Below the pieces are notes generated by a model. The model did not search any database, had not been told where the DNA came from, and saw only the letters and a list, made by a program, of their open reading frames with translations. From JBHHXR01 sp046757205 (GTDB lineage Bacteria > Pseudomonadota > Alphaproteobacteria > Rhodobacterales > Rhodobacteraceae), in NCBI GenBank assembly GCA_046757205.1, contig JBHHXR010000061.1, forward strand, positions 1 to 15,438: DNA of 15,438 nt. The letters are read 5' to 3'. A program made the position numbers and the translations under genes. Below are positions 7,422 to 15,085 of the stretch, in pieces. Within the stretch, counting starts at the first letter, position 1. Each line of letters starts with the position of its first letter.

Positions 7422-7504
7422 TGAAGCGCCGCAACATTCTCTGTTGCACTTGCGCTTCAACCTCCCTGTTGGACTTGGGCCGAGCTCTGCTCGGCCTTTT
7501 TTTT
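7422..7504 (+). ncRNA. Trans-acting small RNA with a CU-rich (anti-Shine-Dalgarno-like) loop
   Basis: An RNA of about 83 nt with its own promoter and terminator and no open reading frame. Hairpin 1: GAAGCGC (7423-7429) pairs with GCGCTTC (7452-7458), with an inner stem GCAAC/GTTGC (7431-7435, 7443-7447) and a pyrimidine-rich loop. Hairpin 2: CAAC/GTTG (7458-7461, 7468-7471) presents CTCCCT in its loop, complementary to the AGGGAG or GGAG of a ribosome binding site. Hairpin 3 is the terminator, preceded by ACTTGGG. This layout matches Hfq-dependent alphaproteobacterial sRNAs. It most resembles what I recall of the alpha-r8/suhB (MmgR) family, with the AbcR (alpha-r15) family as the alternative. 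The family needs a covariance-model search; that this is an sRNA is likely. Confidence 0.7.
7478..7504 (+). terminator. Rho-independent terminator of the small RNA
   Basis: A perfect 8-bp GC-rich stem, GGCCGAGC (7478-7485) and GCTCGGCC (7489-7496), with a 3-nt TCT loop, followed by eight T residues (7497-7504). This is the clearest intrinsic terminator in the window. Confidence 0.92.
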
Positions 7505-7643
7505 CGCGGTGGCAAGAAACCGTTGCCGTGGATTCATGGCAACCTGATCCTCTTGCAATTGCACAGCTAAAGGCCCGGGAACGGACCACTCCCCCACGCG
7601 GGCGCCACGTCGCACCGGGGTGTCTGCGATACCGATTCTGCCA
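7505..7643. other. Non-coding spacer between the sRNA and the DUF1326 promoter
   Basis: No credible protein gene: open frames here are short, lack ribosome binding sites and do not resemble known proteins. The only structure seen is a weak inverted repeat GGCAA/TTGCC (7511-7515, 7523-7527) and a 10-bp palindrome TGCAATTGCA (7554-7563), neither with an assignable role. Confidence 0.5.
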
Positions 7644-7672
7644 TCGACATCGTGTCAACGAATCGCTATCAT
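7644..7672 (+). promoter_or_regulatory. Promoter of the DUF1326-DUF2182 operon
   Basis: TCGACA (7644-7649), a 17-bp spacer and TATCAT (7667-7672): each box has one mismatch to the sigma-70 consensus. The predicted start at about 7679 gives a leader of about 144 nt before the DUF1326 start codon. Confidence 0.6.
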
Positions 7673-7673
7673 C

Positions 7674-7692
7674 CTGCGACAAAATATCGCAG
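7674..7692. promoter_or_regulatory. Dyad at the predicted start of the DUF1326 operon transcript
   Basis: CTGCGA (7674-7679) and TCGCAG (7687-7692) form a perfect 6-bp inverted repeat around an AT-rich 7-nt spacer (CAAAATA). It starts 2 bp after the -10 box and covers the predicted +1, the classic place for a repressor operator. No regulator gene for it is next door unless it is the LysR protein. Confidence 0.45.
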
Positions 7693-7773
7693 TGCTCGCC
7701 CAAAGGACGCGCGAACGCGCCGTGGCGGGAATACCGGTTTCGGGGCGAATTTCTCGCAGGCGGAAACGCTCGA

Positions 7774-7794
7774 GGACGAGCACAACGCTCGTCC
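7774..7794 (+). promoter_or_regulatory. Leader hairpin upstream of DUF1326
   Basis: GGACGAGC (7774-7781) and GCTCGTCC (7787-7794) form a perfect 8-bp stem with a 5-nt ACAAC loop, 28 nt before the start codon and 16 nt before the ribosome binding site GGGAGG (7811-7816). No T tract follows, so it is not a terminator. It could be a protein or RNA binding element, or stabilise the mRNA 5' end. Confidence 0.45.
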
Positions 7795-7822
7795 CGGCAG
7801 GGCATGAACGGGGAGGAAAAAT

Positions 7823-8461
7823 ATGACCGACTGGCGTATTCAGGCCGAGGAACTGGCCAACTGCAACTGCAATTTTGGCTGTCCCTGCCAGTTCGGCGTG
7901 TTGCCGACCGACGGCACCTGCGAGGCGGCTGTCGTTTATGACATCAAGAAGGGGCATTACGGCGACGTGAAGCTCGACGGTCTGCGGGCGGCGGGCGTCT
8001 ACAAGTGGCCGAGCGCCATTCACGAAGGCAACGGCCACATGCAACTGATCATCGACGAGAGCGCCGACGACGATCAGCGCGCCGCGCTGGAAGCCATCAT
8101 GACCGGCCAGGACACCGAGGAAATGGCGACAATGTGGTTCGTCTTTTCCGCCATGTGCCCGAACAGGCACGAAACGCTCTACAAGCCGATCTCGGCCGAT
8201 CTGAACGCAGAAGAGCGGATCGGCAGCGCCGAGGTTGCGGATATCTTCGAACTCAGCGCCCGGCCGATACCAAACATCGTTACCGGCGCGCCGCACCGCA
8301 TCGGCATCAACCTTCCGCACGGGTTCGAGTTCGGCCATGCCGAGATGGCCAGTGGCCGGACGAAGACCAAGGGCGGCAAGCTTTCGCTCGACAAGAATAC
8401 CGACACGCACGCGCATTTCGCCAGCCTGCACCTGACAGGCTCGGGGGTCGTGCGTCAGTAG
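7823..8461 (+). CDS. DUF1326 domain protein
   Basis: A soluble protein of 212 residues matching the DUF1326 family, whose biochemical role is not known to me. The N-terminus holds a dense cysteine cluster, LANCNCNFGCPCQFG, with C14, C16, C20 and C22, plus C33 and a further C112 in AMCPNRH. This CxCx3CxC spacing looks suited to metal or Fe-S binding; that is inference. No signal peptide or membrane segment is visible. The ribosome binding site GGGAGG (7811-7816) is 6 nt before the ATG. The stop is only 7 nt from the start of the DUF2182 membrane protein gene, and these two families often occur together, so they probably form a functional unit. Expression is likely from the promoter at 7644-7672 through a long structured leader. 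Confidence 0.85.
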   Translation: MTDWRIQAEELANCNCNFGCPCQFGVLPTDGTCEAAVVYDIKKGHYGDVKLDGLRAAGVYKWPSAIHEGNGHMQLIIDESADDDQRAALEAIMTGQDTEEMATMWFVFSAMCPNRHETLYKPISADLNAEERIGSAEVADIFELSARPIPNIVTGAPHRIGINLPHGFEFGHAEMASGRTKTKGGKLSLDKNTDTHAHFASLHLTGSGVVRQ

Positions 8462-8468
8462 TTCTGCC

Positions 8469-9308
8469 TTGACGTTGTCGCAACAGGGTAACGGCCCGGC
8501 GGGCCGGAGCACCGTCGAACGCCTGGTGCGCCGCGACCGGCTGATCGTCTTTCTGGCGGTCACGGCGATCTTCATGCTGGCGGGCGTCTACACCGTTCTG
8601 GGGGTGGGCATGAACATGTCCGCCCTCGACATGACGCGCATGGCGCGGCCCATCGGCGAGCCGATGATGATGGGCGGACGGGCCGTGTGGACGCCCACCT
8701 ATGCGCTGCTCGTGGTCCTGATGTGGTGGGTCATGATGATCGCCATGATGACGCCGAGCGCGGCGCCGACGCTGCTGTTGTTCACGGCGCTGAAGCGCCA
8801 CGGCAAGGACCGGTTGAACGCGCCCCTGCTGGGCGGGCTGTTCCTCGCCGGGTACCTGCTGTGCTGGGCGGTATTCAGCGTAATTGCAACGGCCCTGCAA
8901 TGGGGGCTCGGCAACCTGGGGCTGATCTCGGCGTCGATGATGACGATCAGCTCCAGGGTGTTGGCGGGCTCGGTCCTGATCGGCGCCGGGCTCTACCAGT
9001 TTTCCGGGCTGAAGAACGCCTGCCTGAAACACTGCCGGTCGCCGGCCCACTTTCTTGCCGGGCACAACCGCCCGGGGCGGGCCGGTGCCTTGCTGATGGG
9101 CGCGCATCACGGGGTCTACTGCCTCGGCTGCTGCTGGGCGCTGATGGCGCTCCTGTTCGTCGGCGGCATCATGAACCTTTACTGGATCGTCGGGCTGGCG
9201 GCTTACGCGATCGCCGAGAAGGTGCTCCCGCACGGCGAGACGGTTTCCCGAATTGCCGGCGCGGCAATCGCGGCTGCCGGGGCGTGGGTCTTGCTGTCGG
9301 CCATCTAG
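8469..9308 (+). CDS. DUF2182 predicted metal-binding integral membrane protein
   Basis: A 279-residue polytopic protein of the DUF2182 family (described in databases as a predicted metal-binding membrane protein; no transport activity known to me). Hydrophobic segments lie at about 25-47, 78-104, 118-143, 150-178, 206-246 and 262-279. Met-rich helix WWVMMIAMMTPSAAP (86-100) and the signature KNACLKHCRSP (182-192), then H194, H199, and GAHHGVYCLGCCWALM (211-226) place many Cys, His and Met side chains near the membrane. The start is uncertain: TTG at 8469 gives the longest frame, but there is no clear ribosome binding site, and GTG at 8526, just before the first helix, is an alternative. It is probably translated by coupling to DUF1326, 7 nt upstream. 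The pair may handle a metal together; the metal and direction are unknown. Confidence 0.85.
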   Translation: MTLSQQGNGPAGRSTVERLVRRDRLIVFLAVTAIFMLAGVYTVLGVGMNMSALDMTRMARPIGEPMMMGGRAVWTPTYALLVVLMWWVMMIAMMTPSAAPTLLLFTALKRHGKDRLNAPLLGGLFLAGYLLCWAVFSVIATALQWGLGNLGLISASMMTISSRVLAGSVLIGAGLYQFSGLKNACLKHCRSPAHFLAGHNRPGRAGALLMGAHHGVYCLGCCWALMALLFVGGIMNLYWIVGLAAYAIAEKVLPHGETVSRIAGAAIAAAGAWVLLSAI

Positions 9309-9384
9309 CCGTCGAACTGGCCGGCAATGCGCGCGTCATCCGGCAGATTGCTCGCTGCGGCACGCCGAGAAGGCGCCGCCACGA

Positions 9385-9410
9385 AGCCAGCCGCCGCTCT
9401 GGCTCACTTT
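9385..9410 (+). terminator. Weak hairpin after DUF2182
   Basis: AGCCAG (9385-9390) and CTGGCT (9399-9404) pair around an 8-nt loop and are followed by CACTTT. The stem is short and the T tract poor, so this is only a possible terminator for the DUF1326-DUF2182 operon. The C-rich, G-poor tract that follows could alternatively serve Rho. Confidence 0.25.
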
Positions 9411-9414
9411 GCCG

Positions 9415-9444
9415 CCCCTTACCCCCCTTTCCCCTTCCCTACCC
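9415..9444 (-). other. Potential G-quadruplex (five G-runs) upstream of purL
   Basis: On the plus strand five runs of C (9415-9418, 9422-9427, 9431-9434, 9437-9439, 9442-9444) are separated by 2-3 nt. The minus strand therefore has five G-runs of 3-6 with very short loops, a canonical G-quadruplex motif. It ends 48 nt before the purL start and lies on its template strand. No other cluster in the window meets the same rule. Confidence 0.6.
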
Positions 9445-9492
9445 TTGCCATAAGACGTGCGCGACGGATTGTCAGTGAAGGGCCGGGGCAGG

Positions 9493-11661
<2,169 letters not shown>

Positions 11662-11772
11662 CCGCACGGTACCGGCGGAAACATCGCTCTTCATTCAGGG
11701 GGGCGGCGGCGGTATCAGAGGGGGCACGAGCCGAATGAAACCGCGGGGGGGCGCCCGGCCCCCTGCCCCGAC

Positions 11773-11776
11773 AGGA
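11773..11776 (+). promoter_or_regulatory. Ribosome binding site supporting a CTG start
   Basis: AGGA, 8 nt before the CTG at 11785. No ATG, GTG or TTG is available in this frame between the purL stop and the ATG at 11818, and no Shine-Dalgarno sequence precedes that ATG. Confidence 0.55.
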
Positions 11777-11784
11777 CACCGCCG

Positions 11785-13461
11785 CTGACCCGCCACATCC
11801 GAAACATCCTGTTCATCATGTACGACCAGTTGCGGTTCGACTATCTGAACTGCGCCGGGCATCCGCACCTGCACACGCCGAACATGGACTGGCTGGCGGA
11901 AAACGGCGTGCGGTTCTCGCGCTGCTACGTGCAGTCGCCGGTCTGCGGGGCGTCGCGGATGAGTTATTACACCGGCCGCTACGTGCACTCGCACGGGGCG
12001 GCGTGGAACGGCTTTCCGCTCAAGGTGGGCGAGATGACGCTGGGCGACCATCTGCGGCCGCTGGGCATGGACTGCTGGCTGGTCGGCAAGACGCATATGC
12101 GGGCCGACAGCGAGGGCATGGCACGGCTCGGGCTGGCGCCCGACAGCGTCATCGGGGCGCGGGTCGCGGAGTGCGGCTTCGATCTGTGGCTGCGCGACGA
12201 CGGGCTGTGGGGCCAGGGCCCGGACGGGTTCTACGACACCCGCCGCTCGCCCTATAACGCGTACCTGAGGGCGCGCGGTTACGAGGCCGAGAACCCGTGG
12301 GCCAACAACGCCAACGCCGGCGTCGACGATGACGGCAACATCGCCACCGGCTGGCTGATGAAAAACGCCGGCCGGCCGGCCAACATACGCGAGGAAGACA
12401 GCGAGACGCCGTGGCTGACCTCGCGCGCCATCGACTTCCTGGACGGAAAAGACGGCGGCGCGCCCTGGCTCTGCCACCTGTCGTACATCAAGCCGCACTG
12501 GCCCTATATCGCGCCGGCGCCCTACCACGCGATGTACGGGCGCGATCAGGTGGTGCCGGCGCTGCGGGCTGCCTCGGAGCGCGACGCGCCGCATCCGGTC
12601 TACCGGGCCTTCATGGACAGCGCGGCAAGCCGGGCGTTCCGGCGCGACGAGGTGCGCGAGGCGGTGATCCCGGCCTACATGGGGCTGGTCAGGCAATGCG
12701 ACGACCAGCTCGGCCGCCTGCTCGGCCACATGCGGCGATCCGGCCGGCTGGACGACACGCTGATCGTGCTGACATCCGATCACGGCGATTATCTCGGTGA
12801 CCACTGGCTGGGCGAGAAAGACCTGTTTCACGACCCCTCGGCCAGGGTGCCGCTGATCATTTACGACCCTTCGGCCGCCGCCGACGCGGCGCGCGGCACC
12901 GTGTGCGACGAACCGGTGGAAGCGATCGATGTCGCCGCGACCTTCGTCGAGGCCGCCGGCGGCCGGGTGCCGGGCCACATCCTGGAGGGCCGCTCGCTGC
13001 TGGCGTTCGCGCGCGGCGCGGAACCGGCGGGCGGGCGCGGCTTCGCGGTCAGCGAATACGACTATTCGGCGACGCCGATGGCGGCGCGGCTCGGGCTGGC
13101 GCCGCGCGACGCCCGGCTGTTCATGATCGCCGACCGGCGCTGGAAATTCGTCCACGCCGAGGGCGGGTTCCGGCCGATGCTGTTCGATCTGAAAAACGAC
13201 CCCGAGGAGTTTCACGACCTCGGCGCCGGCGACGGGCATTCCGGTATCCTCTCGATGATGTACGACCGCCTGGCGGAATGGGCGCGGCGGCCGTCGCAGC
13301 GCACCACGCGCTCCGACGAGGCGATCGTCGCGGCACGCGGCGGCTCGGACCGTCGCGGAGTATTGATCGGCCGTTTTGACGAAGCCGCCGTCGACGCGGA
13401 ACTGCTGTCGAAATACGCCGGCAGCGCGGGAAAGCGTTACACGGGTCCGAGAGCCGATTGA
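11785..13461 (+). CDS. Formylglycine-type sulfatase / phosphonate monoester hydrolase-like enzyme
   Basis: A protein of 558 residues from a CTG start (547 from ATG 11818). It belongs to the alkaline-phosphatase superfamily sulfatases, which cleave sulfate or phosphonate esters using a cysteine modified to formylglycine. The active motif is SPVCGASRMSYYTGR with C54, the C-x-A-x-R form. Metal ligands are D14 (MYDQLRFD) and D332-H333 (TSDHGDYLGDH). APYHAMY and LFDLKNDPEEFHDL resemble phosphonate monoester hydrolases of Rhizobium and Burkholderia, which begin MTRKNVLLIVVDQ; here the same segment is LTRHIRNILFIMYDQ, which needs the CTG start. Starting at ATG 11818 would delete the first beta strand just ahead of the metal ligand. 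There is no signal peptide, so a cytoplasmic enzyme is expected. Substrate unknown. No maturation enzyme (FGE) is in the window. Confidence 0.85.
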   Translation: MTRHIRNILFIMYDQLRFDYLNCAGHPHLHTPNMDWLAENGVRFSRCYVQSPVCGASRMSYYTGRYVHSHGAAWNGFPLKVGEMTLGDHLRPLGMDCWLVGKTHMRADSEGMARLGLAPDSVIGARVAECGFDLWLRDDGLWGQGPDGFYDTRRSPYNAYLRARGYEAENPWANNANAGVDDDGNIATGWLMKNAGRPANIREEDSETPWLTSRAIDFLDGKDGGAPWLCHLSYIKPHWPYIAPAPYHAMYGRDQVVPALRAASERDAPHPVYRAFMDSAASRAFRRDEVREAVIPAYMGLVRQCDDQLGRLLGHMRRSGRLDDTLIVLTSDHGDYLGDHWLGEKDLFHDPSARVPLIIYDPSAAADAARGTVCDEPVEAIDVAATFVEAAGGRVPGHILEGRSLLAFARGAEPAGGRGFAVSEYDYSATPMAARLGLAPRDARLFMIADRRWKFVHAEGGFRPMLFDLKNDPEEFHDLGAGDGHSGILSMMYDRLAEWARRPSQRTTRSDEAIVAARGGSDRRGVLIGRFDEAAVDAELLSKYAGSAGKRYTGPRAD

Positions 13462-13557
13462 CGGCGCGGGCCGGACGGGCGGCCGGCGCCGGCGGTAATC
13501 GGAAAGAAGACGGAAACCAGAATAACCCCGGCGATGACGCCCGGGTGCCCCGCGCGG

Positions 13558-14814
13558 TCAGCCCGCGCCCTGGCCGGTTTCCGTGGCGTTGACCAGACAG
13601 GCCATGTTGCCGTAGGGGTGCCTGTTTTCGTGCATCAACTGGTGGGCATGGCCGATCTCGTCGAAGCTGAAAGTGCCCGACAGGCAGGGATCGACCTTGC
13701 CGGCGATCACCAGTTCGTTGACGGCGGCGGCCTGCTCGTCGTTGGCCAGGTGGCTGCCCTGAAAGCGCTTCTGCATCATCCAGTGATAGCGCAGGTCCAT
13801 GGTCACGTTATAGCCGGTGGTGCCGGCACAAATGACCACCATGCCGCCGATGTCGGCGACGAAATCCGAGGTCGGCAAGGTTGCCTCGCCGGGGTGTTCG
13901 AAGACGATCTTCGGGCTCTTCCTTTCGCCTACCGCTTCCCAGATCGCCTTGCCGAAGCCGCGTGCGCCCTTGATCCAGGCGCCCCATTCCTGGCTTGAAG
14001 TGTCCGGCATCGGCCCCCAGTGATCGAAATCCTTGCGGTTGATGACACCGACCGCGCCGTGATCGAGGCAGAACTGCCGCTTGTCCTCGTCGGAGATCAC
14101 CGCCACCGGCCTGCCGCCCTGGGCGGCGGCGATCTGCAGCGCCATCGAGCCGAGCCCGCCGGCGGCGCCCCAGACCAGCACCACATCGCCCTCTTCGACC
14201 ACGTTGGGCGTCCAGCCCATCAGCATCCGGTAGGCCGTGGAGGCACAGAGCATGTAGCAGGCTGCCTGTTCCCATGTCAGGTGCTTCGGCTTGCGCTGGA
14301 TCTGGTGCGACTGCGCCTTGGCGAACTGGCAGTAGCTGCCGTAGTTGGTCTGGTATCCCCAGATGCGCGTCGACGATGCCAGCATCGGATCCCGGCCCGA
14401 CAGCACCCAGGGGTCGTCCGGCTCCCACCAGCCGGAATGCACCACGACTTCGTCGCCCACCTTCACGTCGTCGACCTCGGATCCGACGGCCCAGACGATG
14501 CCCGAACAATCGCTGCCGCCAGCGTGGAAATCCTCCGGCTCGCCCTTTTTCTGGCGATCGGCGATGACGTCGACGGGGTATCCCAGCGCCGCCCACACGT
14601 TGTTGTAGTTGATGCCGGTGGCCATGGTGTAGACCAGCACGTCCTTCGGCCCGAGCTCCGGACCCGGAATGACCTCGCGCTGCCAGGCGTCCTTCGGCTC
14701 GCCGAAGCGGTCCTGGCGGACGCAGAACGCGTGCATTTTCTGTGGCACCACGCCCGGTTCGGGGCGTTCGCCGAGGGCAAGAATTTCGGGTCCGGTGGAA
14801 TCTTTGCTGGTCAT
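13558..14814 (-). CDS. ccr: Crotonyl-CoA carboxylase/reductase-type enoyl-CoA enzyme
   Basis: A zinc-free MDR-superfamily protein of 418 residues. Ccr reductively carboxylates crotonyl-CoA to ethylmalonyl-CoA with NADPH and CO2 in the ethylmalonyl-CoA pathway for acetyl-CoA assimilation. Seen: GINYNNVWAALG (67-78) containing the CO2-pocket Asn; the nucleotide-binding loop VWGAAGGLGSMALQIAAAQG (214-233); and QGSHLAND (352-359) with the pocket His355. At 153-159 the sequence is GYQTNYG where canonical Ccr, as I recall it, has GYETN, so the pocket Glu is Gln155. Related acryloyl-CoA reductases or other enoyl-CoA carboxylases cannot be excluded. ATG 14814 gives the usual N-terminus; an extension to GTG 14877 is possible but looks non-homologous. 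The gene converges on the sulfatase gene. Usual partners (ecm, mcd) are not in view. Confidence 0.85.
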   Translation of the reverse strand: MTSKDSTGPEILALGERPEPGVVPQKMHAFCVRQDRFGEPKDAWQREVIPGPELGPKDVLVYTMATGINYNNVWAALGYPVDVIADRQKKGEPEDFHAGGSDCSGIVWAVGSEVDDVKVGDEVVVHSGWWEPDDPWVLSGRDPMLASSTRIWGYQTNYGSYCQFAKAQSHQIQRKPKHLTWEQAACYMLCASTAYRMLMGWTPNVVEEGDVVLVWGAAGGLGSMALQIAAAQGGRPVAVISDEDKRQFCLDHGAVGVINRKDFDHWGPMPDTSSQEWGAWIKGARGFGKAIWEAVGERKSPKIVFEHPGEATLPTSDFVADIGGMVVICAGTTGYNVTMDLRYHWMMQKRFQGSHLANDEQAAAVNELVIAGKVDPCLSGTFSFDEIGHAHQLMHENRHPYGNMACLVNATETGQGAG

Positions 14815-15085
14815 GAAGCTGCCCAATCCGTGTTGGCTGTTCCGGTTCATTCGTGCCGCCCGTCTGGCGCGATGCACCGCAACGACGACGGGACCGGCGG
14901 ATTTCCGGCCACATTTGACACATTCGGGTCGTTGTCAAGCGATTTGGAACCGGCAGGTCAGGCGCATCGCCGTCACGGCCGCGGCGCCCCGGCGCCACCA
15001 ATAAACGGGGTCGCAATTTTCCGCGTTTTTGGTACCCTGTCGGCGCACGTGCGTTCGCGCGGGAACCGGTTTCGAGGATCTGGCA
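14815..15085. promoter_or_regulatory. Divergent intergenic region of ccr and the small unknown gene
   Basis: This 271-bp region must hold both promoters. Its one clear element is TTGACA-N12-TGTCAA (14915-14938), a perfect 6-bp inverted repeat that offers a consensus -35 box on each strand. Neither copy has a good -10 box at 16-18 bp, so it may be an operator rather than a promoter. A 10-bp palindrome CGCACGTGCG lies at 15044-15053. No terminator is seen. Confidence 0.5.

Noticed and set aside
7620..7826. Small plus-strand open frame (68 codons) in the DUF1326 leader
   Set aside because: No ribosome binding site, begins upstream of the predicted transcription start, and overlaps the DUF1326 start codon; no family resemblance.
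11698..11751. Three long G-runs between purL and the sulfatase-like gene
   Set aside because: Loops of 16-20 nt between runs do not meet the usual G-quadruplex rule, unlike the tract before purL.
11735..11788. Short frame MKPRGGARPPAPTGHRR just before the sulfatase-like gene, with a run of seven G (11745-11751)
   Set aside because: Considered as a frameshifted true start of the sulfatase; the homologous N-terminus begins at the CTG with its own AGGA, so no extension is needed.
11695..13239. Minus-strand open frame of 514 codons opposite the sulfatase-like gene
   Set aside because: Antisense shadow; the plus strand carries the sulfatase motifs.
13482..13493. 12-bp perfect palindrome GCCGGCGCCGGC between the convergent sulfatase and ccr genes
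   Set aside because: No loop space and no T tract, so not a terminator; such palindromes are expected by chance in very GC-rich DNA.
15044..15053. Palindrome CGCACGTGCG upstream of the last gene
   Set aside because: Short and GC-rich; no second copy or promoter context to support a binding site.
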